Shown piece after piece: positions 56,629-64,000 of a stretch of DNA of 64,000 nucleotides. The stretch's first letter is position 1; each line of letters starts with the position of its first letter. The position numbers were made by a program, and so were the translations under genes. Source of the stretch: an uncultured Alkalilimnicola sp. (GTDB taxonomy: Bacteria; Pseudomonadota; Gammaproteobacteria; Nitrococcales; AK92); contig CALGAN010000048.1 of NCBI GenBank assembly GCA_937951875.1, positions 62,001 to 126,000 of the forward strand, written 5' to 3'. A model generated the notes under the pieces. That model searched no databases and had not been told where the DNA came from. It saw only the letters and a list, made by a program, of their open reading frames with translations.

Positions 56629-58962
56629 ATGGCCCGTTCCACCAAGAAGCAGCCTGCCAAGAAGGCGCCCCGCCGGCGAATCGGTTTCGGCCGCATCCTG
56701 CTCGGCCTGATCCTGGTGGCGCTGCTGGTCACCATCCCCGTCGTCGGCATCTACGTTTTCTATCTGGATTACAAGGTTACCAGCCAGTTCGAGGGTAAGC
56801 GTTGGGCCTTGCCGGCGCGGGTGTTCGCGCGCCCGCTGGAGATCTACGAGGGCCTGCGGCTGCGGCCCGACAACCTGCTCCTGGAGCTCAAGCTGCTCGG
56901 CTATCGGGCCGAGGCCAACGGCGCCCAGCCCGGCACCTATCACCGCGCCGGCAATACGGTGCGGCTGACCTCGCGGCCGTTCCGCTACCCCGACGGCGAC
57001 GAGCCGTCGCGCCATGTCGAGATCCGCTTCGAGGGCAACACGGTGGCGTCGCTGCGCAGCGTCGACGGCGGCAGCATCGACCTGCTGCGGCTGGAGCCGG
57101 CGTTGATCGGCAGCATCTATCCCGCCCAGGCCGAGGACCGGCTGCTGGTGCGGCTGGAGGAAGTACCGCCGCTGCTGGTGGATGCGCTGCTGAGCGTCGA
57201 GGACCGCGACTTCTACCAGCACGGCGGCATTTCCTTCGTCGGCTTGGCGCGGGCGGCCGTCGCCAACCTGCGCAGCGGCCGGGTGGTGCAGGGCGGCAGC
57301 ACCATCACCCAGCAGCTGGTGAAGAATTTCTTCCTTAGCAGCGAGCGCACCCTCAGCCGCAAGATCAACGAGGCCATCATGGCCATGCTGCTGGAGTATC
57401 ACTACAGCAAGCAGGAGATTCTGGAGGCCTACCTCAACGAGGTCTATCTCGGCCAGGACGGACCGCGGGCCATTCACGGCTTCGGCATGGCCAGCCAGTT
57501 TTTCTTCGGACGGCCGTTGGCGGAATTGCAGCCGCATCAGCTGGCGCTGCTGGCCGGCCTGGTCAAGGGCCCGTCCTACTACGATCCGCGCCGCAATCCG
57601 CAGCGGGCGCTGGAGCGCCGCAATCTGGTGCTGACCACCATGGTCGGCCAGGGGGTGCTCTCGGCCGAGCAAGCCAAGACCTACAGCGCCCGCCCGCTGG
57701 ACGTGACGCCGGTGGGACGCGGCGGCGACTCGCCGTATCCGGCGTTCATGGAGCTGGTCAAGGAACACCTGCGCCGTGACTACCGCCCCGAGGATCTCGC
57801 CACCGAGGGCCTGCGCGTCTTCACCACGCTGGCGCCTTACGTACAGCACGCGGCCGAGGATGCGCTGCTGAGCCGGCTCAAGCAGTGGCGCGATCAGAAG
57901 CTGGAAGGCGCGGTGGTGGTGGTCGACGTCGACGACGGCAGCGTGCTCGGCCTGGTGGCCGGGCGCGAGGTGCGCTATCCCGGCTTCAACCGCGCGCTCC
58001 ACGCCAGGCGCCAGATCGGCTCGCTGATCAAGCCCGCCGTGTACCTGGCGGCCCTCGAGCGGCCGGCGCAGTTCGGCCTGGGGACGTTGTTGCCGGACGA
58101 GCCGATCTCGATGGCGGACGGCTCCGGCAAACTCTGGGAGCCGAAGAACTACGACGGCCAGCTGCGCGGCCAAGTGCCGCTGTGGGACGCGCTGGCGCGC
58201 TCATACAATCTGCCCACCGTGCATCTGGGGCTGCAGCTCGGCATGCGTCAGGTCGCCGACACCATGCAGCGGCTGGGGCTGAAGCCGCCGAGCACGGCCT
58301 ATCCGTCGCTGTTCCTGGGCGCGGTCAACTACACCCCGATGGAGATAGCCCAGGCTTATCTCACCCTGGCTTCGGGCGGGTTCCGCACCGAGCTGCGGGC
58401 GGTGCGCGCGGTGATGACCCGCGACGGCACGGTGCTAAGCCGCTATCCGCTGGCGGTGCAGCGCGCCTTCGACGGCGCGCCGGTGTACTTGTTGAACTAC
58501 GCGCTGCAGGCGGCGATCTGGCGCGGTACGGGCCAGTCCTCGGCCAATTGGCTGGGGCCGCGGCCGCTGGTGGCGGGCAAGACCGGCACTACCGACGATA
58601 CCCGCGATAGCTGGTTCGCCGGCTTCTCCGCCGACACCTTGGCGGTGGCCTGGGTGGGGCGCGACGACAACGCCAAGACCGGCCTGACCGGCGCCACCGG
58701 CGCCCTGACGGTGTGGTCCGAGCTGTTCAAGAATATCGATTGGGAACCGTTGGAGCTGGTACCGCCCGAATCGATCGAGGCGCTGTACATCGACCCGGCC
58801 AATGGCATGCTCGCCACCGAGGGCTGCGACGGGGCCATGGTACTGCCCTATGTGCGCGGCTTCGCGCCGGCCTTGTCGCCGCAGTGCATCGAACAGCGCA
58901 ACGTGCTGGAGCGGGCCTCCGACTGGTTCAGGGGAATTTTCAATGAACAAACCGGCTATTAA
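56629..58962 (+). CDS. mrcB: Penicillin-binding protein 1B
   Basis: 777 aa bifunctional class A PBP. A basic cytoplasmic tail and one membrane helix (24-46) are followed by the UB2H-like domain, the glycosyltransferase with catalytic Glu191 in LLSVEDRDFYQHGG and GGSTITQQLVKNF, then the transpeptidase. The transpeptidase has Ser465-x-x-Lys468 (SLIK), Ser525-Tyr-Asn527 and Lys651-Thr-Gly-Thr. It polymerises and cross-links peptidoglycan. The 3' end overlaps lpoP by 20 bases. Confidence 0.95.
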   Translation: MARSTKKQPAKKAPRRRIGFGRILLGLILVALLVTIPVVGIYVFYLDYKVTSQFEGKRWALPARVFARPLEIYEGLRLRPDNLLLELKLLGYRAEANGAQPGTYHRAGNTVRLTSRPFRYPDGDEPSRHVEIRFEGNTVASLRSVDGGSIDLLRLEPALIGSIYPAQAEDRLLVRLEEVPPLLVDALLSVEDRDFYQHGGISFVGLARAAVANLRSGRVVQGGSTITQQLVKNFFLSSERTLSRKINEAIMAMLLEYHYSKQEILEAYLNEVYLGQDGPRAIHGFGMASQFFFGRPLAELQPHQLALLAGLVKGPSYYDPRRNPQRALERRNLVLTTMVGQGVLSAEQAKTYSARPLDVTPVGRGGDSPYPAFMELVKEHLRRDYRPEDLATEGLRVFTTLAPYVQHAAEDALLSRLKQWRDQKLEGAVVVVDVDDGSVLGLVAGREVRYPGFNRALHARRQIGSLIKPAVYLAALERPAQFGLGTLLPDEPISMADGSGKLWEPKNYDGQLRGQVPLWDALARSYNLPTVHLGLQLGMRQVADTMQRLGLKPPSTAYPSLFLGAVNYTPMEIAQAYLTLASGGFRTELRAVRAVMTRDGTVLSRYPLAVQRAFDGAPVYLLNYALQAAIWRGTGQSSANWLGPRPLVAGKTGTTDDTRDSWFAGFSADTLAVAWVGRDDNAKTGLTGATGALTVWSELFKNIDWEPLELVPPESIEALYIDPANGMLATEGCDGAMVLPYVRGFAPALSPQCIEQRNVLERASDWFRGIFNEQTGY

Positions 58963-59599
58963 CCGTTGGAGTCTGATTCTGTTGGTGTCGTTGCTGAGCG
59001 CCTGCGCCGCGCCGCAGCGCGGCGAGCGGCCCCGCGTCGTGGAGCCGACGCAGCCGGCGCCGTCGGCGCCGCGCTCCGAGCCGACACAGGGCACGGAGCC
59101 GGCGCCCCTGCCGCCAGTGCGCACCGCGCCGGCGAAGCTGCCGACGCCGCTGCCGCGCGAGCAGGGTTCGCTACCTCCGGCCCAGCAGGCACCCGGCATG
59201 TCGGCGCCGCAGGGCGATGGCGCGTCTCAGGGCGACGTCGTGTCGCCGTCACCGGCCAGCCGCATCGAGGCGTTGCCGCCGGCCGCCCGCAGCCTGGTCG
59301 CCAAGGCCGAGGCCGCCTCCAACGCCGGGCGTCACGACGAGGCCGCGGCCTATCTGGAGCGGGCGCTACGGATCGCGCCGCGCAATCCCCAGCTGTGGCA
59401 GAACTTGGCGGTGGTGCGCTATCGGCAGAAGGACTACGCCAAAGTGGAAGGCCTGGCGCAGCGCTCCAACGCGCTGGCGCCGGCCACGTCGCCGTTGCGC
59501 AAGACCAACTGGGAGCTGATCGCCACGGTGCGCAAGCTGCTCGGCGATGCGCGCGGCGCCGCCGCGGCCGCCGCCGAGGCGCGGCGGTACATGAACTGA
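58943..59599 (+). CDS. lpoP: TPR lipoprotein, probable PBP1b activator LpoP
   Basis: 218 aa. The lipobox LLSAC (Cys21) follows a short hydrophobic signal. A Pro/Ala-rich linker (about 22-110) leads to a TPR-like region (ARSLVAKAEAASNAGRHDEA and ALRIAPRNPQLWQNLAVVRY). Pseudomonas aeruginosa LpoP has this architecture, activates PBP1b and is encoded beside it. The 20-base overlap with mrcB supports the same partnership here. It is not similar to E. coli LpoB. Annotated by architecture and context. Confidence 0.8.
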   Translation: MNKPAINRWSLILLVSLLSACAAPQRGERPRVVEPTQPAPSAPRSEPTQGTEPAPLPPVRTAPAKLPTPLPREQGSLPPAQQAPGMSAPQGDGASQGDVVSPSPASRIEALPPAARSLVAKAEAASNAGRHDEAAAYLERALRIAPRNPQLWQNLAVVRYRQKDYAKVEGLAQRSNALAPATSPLRKTNWELIATVRKLLGDARGAAAAAAEARRYMN

Positions 59600-61533
59600 T
59601 GTCTTCGGCCATCGGACGGCTGTTCGCGGCCAACGGGCCGCTGGCGGAGCGGCTTCCGGGCTTCCAGCCCCGGGCCGAGCAGATCCGCATGGCCGAAGCG
59701 GTGGAAGCGGCCATCGCCGACCGCGCGGTGCTGGTGGCGGAAGCCGGCACCGGCACCGGCAAGACTTTCGCCTACCTGGTGCCGGCGCTCGCTTCCGGCC
59801 ACAAGGTCATCGTCTCTACCGGCACCAAGACGCTGCAGGATCAGCTGTTCCAGAAGGATCTGCCGCTGGTGCGCGCCGCCGTGGGGCGACCGGTGCGCCT
59901 GGCCCTGCTCAAGGGCCGCGCCAACTACCTGTGCCTGCAGCGCATGGAGCAGAACGCCGCCGATGGCCGGTTCGAGAGCCGGGAGCTGGCGCACGCCTTC
60001 CAGCAGGTGGTGGAGTGGGCGGGGCGCACCCATCGCGGCGACCTAGCCGAGATCTCGGCCATCGCCGCCGACCCGCTGCTGCGGGGGCGGATCAGCTCCA
60101 CCGCCGAGAACTGCCTGGGCAGCGACTGTCCGTTCTTCGCCGACTGCTTCCTCATGGAGGCGCGCCGCCAGGCGCAGGAAGCCGACGTGGTGGTGGTCAA
60201 CCACCATCTGCTGATGGCCGATTGGGCGCTCAAGGAGGGCGGTTTCGGCGAGGTGCTGCCCACCGCCGATGTGTACATCCTCGACGAGGCTCATCAGCTG
60301 CCCGAGATCGCCAGCCAGTTCTTCGGCTTGTCGCTGAGCAGCCGCCAGCTCAGCGAACTGGCGCGCGACGCCAAGCTGGCCTACTTCGAGGAGGCCGGCG
60401 ACATGCCGGACTTGCTCGAAGCCGCCGAGACCCTGCACAAGGCCGTGCTCGACTTCCGCCTGGCCATGGGGCTGGACAACCGCCGCGCCGCTTGGGCGGA
60501 GATCGCCGACAAGCCCGAGGTGCAGGACGCGGTGGCCAACCTCGGTTTCTGCCTGGAGGCGCTGGCGGTAGCGCTGGAGCCGGCGGCCGAGCGCGGCAAG
60601 GCGCTCGACAACGTTTGCAAGCGCGCCGAGAACATGGTCAAGACCCTGCAGGCGTTCCTGTCGCCGGACGACAGCGCCGAGTCGGTGCAGTGGTACGAGA
60701 CCTACAGCCAGAGCTTCATCCTGCGGGTGACGCCGCTGGACGTGGCCAGACAGTTCCGCGGCCACATGAGCCGCCGGCCGGCGGCCTGGATCTTCACCTC
60801 GGCCACGCTGTCGGTGGGCAATCAGTTCGATCATTTCCGCCGCCGCCTGGGGCTGCCGGACGACATGCGCACCCTGCAGGTCGACAGCCCCTTCGATTAC
60901 CGCCGCAACGCCTTGCTTTATCTGCCCCTGGGGCTGCCGCAGCCCAACAGCGAGCGCTACGACGCGGAGTTCCTCAAGGCCGCGCTGCCGGTGCTGGAGG
61001 CCAGCCGCGGCCGCGCCTTCATCCTGTTCACCAGCCACCGGGCGCTGCGCTTCGCCGCAGACTGGCTGGCATCGCGCATCGACCATCCGCTGCTGGTGCA
61101 GGGCGAGGCATCACAGGCACAGTTGCTCGAGCGTTTCCGCGAGTTGGGCAACGCCGTGCTGCTGGGCACCAGCAGCTTCTGGGAGGGGGTGGACGTGCGC
61201 GGCGAGGCGCTATCGGCGGTGCTGATCGACCGCCTGCCGTTCGCCTCGCCCTCCGACCCGGTGATGCAGGCCAAGATCGAGGCGCTCAACCGCCGCAACG
61301 GCAATCCGTTCGTGCACCATCAGCTGCCGCTGGCGGTGATCGCCCTGCGCCAGGGCGTGGGGCGGCTGATCCGCGACGTCGACGACCGGGGCGTCTTGAT
61401 GATCGGCGACAACCGCCTGCTCACCAAGAGCTACGGTCGGGTGTTCCTGCAGAGCCTGCCGGCCATACCGATCACCCGCGAGCTCGAGGACGTGCGGCGG
61501 TTCTTCGCCCCGCCCGCCAGCGCCGCCAGTTGA
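59599..61533 (+). CDS. yoaA: ATP-dependent DNA helicase YoaA (DinG/XPD family)
   Basis: 644 aa Fe-S helicase. Walker A is AEAGTGTGKT (47-56) and the DEAH box is at 229-232 (LDEAHQLPE). Cys112, Cys172, Cys177 and Cys183 form the 4Fe-4S site of the XPD family. The motif VI region GVGRLIRDVDDRGVL is near the C-terminus. YoaA works with the Pol III chi subunit in replication repair. The ATG at 59599 shares one base with the lpoP stop. Confidence 0.94.
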   Translation: MSSAIGRLFAANGPLAERLPGFQPRAEQIRMAEAVEAAIADRAVLVAEAGTGTGKTFAYLVPALASGHKVIVSTGTKTLQDQLFQKDLPLVRAAVGRPVRLALLKGRANYLCLQRMEQNAADGRFESRELAHAFQQVVEWAGRTHRGDLAEISAIAADPLLRGRISSTAENCLGSDCPFFADCFLMEARRQAQEADVVVVNHHLLMADWALKEGGFGEVLPTADVYILDEAHQLPEIASQFFGLSLSSRQLSELARDAKLAYFEEAGDMPDLLEAAETLHKAVLDFRLAMGLDNRRAAWAEIADKPEVQDAVANLGFCLEALAVALEPAAERGKALDNVCKRAENMVKTLQAFLSPDDSAESVQWYETYSQSFILRVTPLDVARQFRGHMSRRPAAWIFTSATLSVGNQFDHFRRRLGLPDDMRTLQVDSPFDYRRNALLYLPLGLPQPNSERYDAEFLKAALPVLEASRGRAFILFTSHRALRFAADWLASRIDHPLLVQGEASQAQLLERFRELGNAVLLGTSSFWEGVDVRGEALSAVLIDRLPFASPSDPVMQAKIEALNRRNGNPFVHHQLPLAVIALRQGVGRLIRDVDDRGVLMIGDNRLLTKSYGRVFLQSLPAIPITRELEDVRRFFAPPASAAS

Positions 61534-61563
61534 GCGGCCAGTGGCGGGCGGAGCGCGTCCGCG

Positions 61564-61947
61564 TCAGTCGAGCAGCGGATAGACGCCGTTCTCGTCGTGC
61601 ACCTCGCGGCCGGTGAGCGGCGGGTTGAACACGCACATCAGCCGCAGATCGGTCTTGGCGCGGACCTTGTGCTTGTCATGCTCGTTGAGCACGTAGAGCA
61701 TGCCCGGGCGGATGGGATGGACCTCGCCGGTTGCCACGCACTCCAGCTCGCCTTCGCCCTCGATGCAGTACACCGATTCGATGTGGTTGGCGTACCAGAA
61801 GAAGCTTTCCGTGCCGGCGTGGATGACGGTGTCGTTGAAGGAAAAGCCGACGCCGTCCTCCTTGAGCAGGAAGCGGCGGCTGGACCAGGTCTCGCCCTTG
61901 ACCTCGCGGTCGGTGCCGACCAGGTCTTCGAGATAGCGCACGATCAT
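61564..61947 (-). CDS. ectC: Ectoine synthase
   Basis: 127 aa cupin enzyme closing N-gamma-acetyl-diaminobutyrate to ectoine. Family blocks: MIVRYLEDLVGTDREV, WSSRRFLLKEDGVGFSF, ESVYCIEGEGELE and PGMLYVLNEHDKHKVRA with iron-binding residues. It is third in ectABC, 16 bases after ectB. No ectoine hydroxylase (ectD) is in the window. Confidence 0.97.
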   Translation of the reverse strand: MIVRYLEDLVGTDREVKGETWSSRRFLLKEDGVGFSFNDTVIHAGTESFFWYANHIESVYCIEGEGELECVATGEVHPIRPGMLYVLNEHDKHKVRAKTDLRLMCVFNPPLTGREVHDENGVYPLLD

Positions 61948-61963
61948 TGTTCTTGCCTCGCGT

Positions 61964-63256
61964 TCAGCCGCCGACGGCGGCGTGGGTGCCGATGCCGAGC
62001 TCGTCGAGCGCGGCGACCAGGCTCTGCTCGATGATCCGCAAGCCGAGTTGGAGGTCGGCTTCGCTGATGGTGAGCGGCGGCAGCAGCTTGAGCACCTGAT
62101 CGGCGGCGCCCGAGGTCTCGATGATCAGGCCGCGCTCGAAAGCTTGCCGGGAGGCGGCTCCCGCCAGCTCGGTGTGCGCGAACTCGATGCCCTGCAACAG
62201 GCCGCGGCCTTTCACTCGGCCGCCGGCCTGCGGGTACTTGTTGCAGATCCGCCTGAGCGCCTTGCCGATCAGCTCCGCTTTGGCCTCGATCCGACGGCTC
62301 AAGCCGTCGTCGGACCAGAACAGTTCCAGGGCGCGCCGTGCGGTGACGAAGGCCAGGTTGTGGCCGCGGAAGGTGCCGTTGTGCTCGCCGGGCTCCCAGA
62401 TGTCGAGCTCCGGCTTGAGCAGCGTGACCGCCAGCGGCAGGCCGTAACCGGACAGCGATTTGGACAGGCAGACGATGTCCGGCTCTATGCCCATGCCGTC
62501 GAAGCTGAAGAAAGTGCCGGTGCGGCCGCAGCCGACCTGGATGTCGTCGACGATGAAGACCATGTCGTGCTTGCGGCACAGGGCCTGCAGGCCGCGCAGC
62601 CATTCGGCGTCGGCGACGTTGATACCGCCCTCGGCCTGGATGGTCTCGACGATCACGCCGGCCGGCAGGTCGACGCCGGAGCCGGCGTCCGAGATCAGGC
62701 GGTCGAGATACTCCAGCGTGTTCACGCCCTCGCCGAAGTAGCCGCAGTACGGCATGGACTCGCTATGGGCCAGCGCCAGGCCGGCGCCGGCGCGCTTGAA
62801 GGCGTTGCCGGAGACCGACAGCGAACCCAGCGTCATGCCGTGGAAGGCGTTGGTGAAGGAAACGATCTTCTCGCGTCCTTTCGCTTTGCGGGCCAGTTTC
62901 AGCGCCGCTTCTACGCTGTTGGTGCCGGTCGGTCCCGGGAACTGCACTTTGTGCGGCATGCCGCGCGGCGCGAGGATGAGACGCTGGAAGCTTTCGAGGA
63001 ACGCCGCCTTGGCCTCGGTGGCCATGTCCAGGCCGTGGGTGATGCCGTCGCTGGCGATGTACTCGAGCAGCGCCGATTTCAGCGCCGGATGGTTGTGGCC
63101 GTAGTTGAGGACGCCGGCGCCGGCGAAGAAATCTAGATACGCCTTGCCGTCGCTGTCGTACAGCCGCGAGCCCTGGGCGCGCGCGAACACGGTGGGAAAG
63201 CTGCGGCAGTAGCTGCGTACCTGCGATTCGTATCGGTCGAAAATTTCGAGATCCAC
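61964..63256 (-). CDS. ectB: Diaminobutyrate-2-oxoglutarate transaminase
   Basis: 430 aa class III PLP aminotransferase making 2,4-diaminobutyrate from aspartate semialdehyde. Start MDLEIFDRYESQVRSYCR is typical of EctB; FFAGAGVLNYGHNHP, QVGCGRTGTFFSF and the PLP lysine in CLSKSLSGYGLPL follow. ATG at 63256. Sixteen bases separate it from each neighbour. Confidence 0.97.
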   Translation of the reverse strand: MDLEIFDRYESQVRSYCRSFPTVFARAQGSRLYDSDGKAYLDFFAGAGVLNYGHNHPALKSALLEYIASDGITHGLDMATEAKAAFLESFQRLILAPRGMPHKVQFPGPTGTNSVEAALKLARKAKGREKIVSFTNAFHGMTLGSLSVSGNAFKRAGAGLALAHSESMPYCGYFGEGVNTLEYLDRLISDAGSGVDLPAGVIVETIQAEGGINVADAEWLRGLQALCRKHDMVFIVDDIQVGCGRTGTFFSFDGMGIEPDIVCLSKSLSGYGLPLAVTLLKPELDIWEPGEHNGTFRGHNLAFVTARRALELFWSDDGLSRRIEAKAELIGKALRRICNKYPQAGGRVKGRGLLQGIEFAHTELAGAASRQAFERGLIIETSGAADQVLKLLPPLTISEADLQLGLRIIEQSLVAALDELGIGTHAAVGG

Positions 63257-63272
63257 TACGGGCTCCTCCTTG

Positions 63273-63788
63273 CTATGGGTGTTGTCGGTCTCGGTCCGCC
63301 GAGCCGAGCGGGCCGATCCGGTAGAGCGCCTCGGGCTGATGCGTGGCCCCAGGGAAGTGCTCGGCGCGAAAGTACTCGCTGACCTCGCAGCTCACGCCCA
63401 GGTCGCGGGCATAGCCGCGGAACAGCGCTTGCGAGGCGGCGTTGTCGGGGGAGATGGTGGTTTCCAGCCAGCGCGCGCCACGGACGCCGGGGCTGGCCAT
63501 GAAGGCGTGCAGCAAGCGTCGGCCCAAACCCTGGCCTTGAGCGGCCGGATCGACGCCGATCTGCCAGAGAAAGACGGTGTCCGGCCGGCCCGGCGGGCGG
63601 TAGCCGCTGACGAAGCCGACCAGGCGTTCGCCCTCGGCCGCGACAACGCAGGTGTCGGCGAAATCCCGGGCGAGGAGGAGATACAGATAGGCCGAGTTCA
63701 GATCCAATCGCCCAGTCGTTTTGACCAAATGCCAGATGGCCGCGCCATCTTCCAAGGTGGGTTTTCTAAATATAATGCCTGTTTTCAT
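63273..63788 (-). CDS. ectA: L-2,4-diaminobutyrate acetyltransferase
   Basis: 171 aa GNAT acetyltransferase, second step of ectoine synthesis. RKPTLEDGAAIWHLVK and LDLNSAYLYLLLARDF at the start, FLWQIGVDPAAQGQGLGRRLL for acetyl-CoA binding and WLETTISPDNAASQALFRGYA follow the EctA pattern. First gene of the operon. The ATG at 63788 is poorly served by a Shine-Dalgarno: AAGG is 12 bases away. Confidence 0.96.
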   Translation of the reverse strand: MKTGIIFRKPTLEDGAAIWHLVKTTGRLDLNSAYLYLLLARDFADTCVVAAEGERLVGFVSGYRPPGRPDTVFLWQIGVDPAAQGQGLGRRLLHAFMASPGVRGARWLETTISPDNAASQALFRGYARDLGVSCEVSEYFRAEHFPGATHQPEALYRIGPLGSADRDRQHP

Positions 63789-64000
63789 TCAAAAATATCG
63801 CCTTGGGTATTCACCCAATGTGCGCCGACGGCGGTCGGTGCGAAAGGCGGTCGATTGATCGTGAGGCGACCTTTACTGCCGGTCGCTCGGTAAGTCGCCG
63901 CTGTGGCAATGGAGCGGCGGGAGAACGCGAATTCGAGTTGACGAGGATGCGCGCCATGGAGTTGTGGCTGAGAGCGCGCGAAAATTCCAGGTGTCAATTT
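63789..64000 (-). promoter_or_regulatory. ectABC upstream region
   Basis: The last 212 bases hold no gene I accept. An inverted repeat TTGGGT/ACCCAA (63803-63808 and 63813-63818) lies 15 bases before the ectA ATG. A TTGACA is present near the right edge on the minus strand (63991-63996) without a fitting -10. The osmotically regulated ect promoter should be here, but I cannot place it. Confidence 0.4.
63803..63818. repeat. Inverted repeat in the ectA leader
   Basis: TTGGGT and ACCCAA flank ATTC, forming a perfect 6-bp stem that overlaps the only Shine-Dalgarno-like AAGG of ectA. Confidence 0.5.

Noticed and set aside
63785..63997. Minus-strand 70-codon frame upstream of ectA
   Set aside because: No recognisable motif or ribosome site; it covers the region where the ect promoter must be and overlaps the ectA start.

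Overview
This 64 kb window is a dense, GC-rich (about two-thirds G+C by eye, not computed) stretch of gammaproteobacterial chromosome. Three gene blocks match Pseudomonas order closely: SDR-mupP-ubiG-mtaD/mtnA-gyrA-serC-pheA-hisC-tyrA-aroA-cmk-rpsA-ihfB; aspC/uvrB divergent; and thrS-infC-rpmI-rplT-pheS-pheT-ihfA-merR-tRNA-Pro. Separate tyrA and aroA genes, a serA-like gene between serC and pheA, a SufU-type SUF operon and an ectABC ectoine operon argue against Pseudomonas itself. They suggest a moderately halophilic lineage, possibly Ectothiorhodospiraceae- or Nevskiales-like (inference). I see no rRNA operon, prophage, intact insertion sequence or CRISPR array.

Layout. 1-1764 (minus): a PpiC-type lipoprotein foldase cut by the window edge, bolA, yciI, yciB. 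1883-6845 (plus): yciO, a site-2 protease homologue, trpS with a probable Fe-S site, then scpA-scpB-rluB. 6871-11910 (minus): an orphan small protein, a YciK-type SDR, a squalene/phytoene-synthase-like protein lacking the usual aspartates, mupP, ubiG and MTA/SAH deaminase. 12015-13693: mtnA and a cyclophilin with two well-placed start sites. 13884-28875: gyrA, the serine/aromatic amino acid cluster, cmk, rpsA, ihfB, lapA-lapB-pyrF, comEA. 29013-31907: galU, a gene-poor gap, tRNA-Asn, aspC. 31989-41700: uvrB, tRNA-Val, thrS, infC (probable ATA start), rpmI, rplT, pheS, pheT, ihfA, a MerR regulator, tRNA-Pro. 41882-43803: a decayed toxin-antitoxin locus and a His-rich cation exporter. 43909-50016: the SUF operon (sufR-B-C-D-S-U-T). 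50311-55867: a diguanylate cyclase with two receiver domains, a small unknown gene and the fadJ/fadI beta-oxidation pair. 56082-61533: dsbB, then mrcB (PBP1b), its probable lipoprotein activator lpoP, and yoaA. 61564-63788 (minus): ectC, ectB, ectA.

How the genes work together. serC and serA make serine. pheA, tyrA, aroA and hisC serve the chorismate, phenylalanine and tyrosine branches. The MTA deaminase beside mtnA points to methionine salvage through methylthioinosine. scpA/scpB, gyrA, ihfA and ihfB shape the chromosome. mupP, mrcB, lpoP, lapA/lapB and yciB act on the envelope. The SUF operon is probably the main or stress Fe-S assembly route and could supply likely Fe-S clients here (TrpRS, YoaA). 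The ectoine operon gives osmoprotection.

Most of the window is conserved housekeeping DNA. No clearly new multi-gene system was found. The best leads are the dual-start cyclophilin, the aspartate-less squalene-synthase homologue, the disrupted toxin with intact antitoxin, the orphan N-domain protein, and the regulatory structures in the infC/rpmI/pheST and suf regions.
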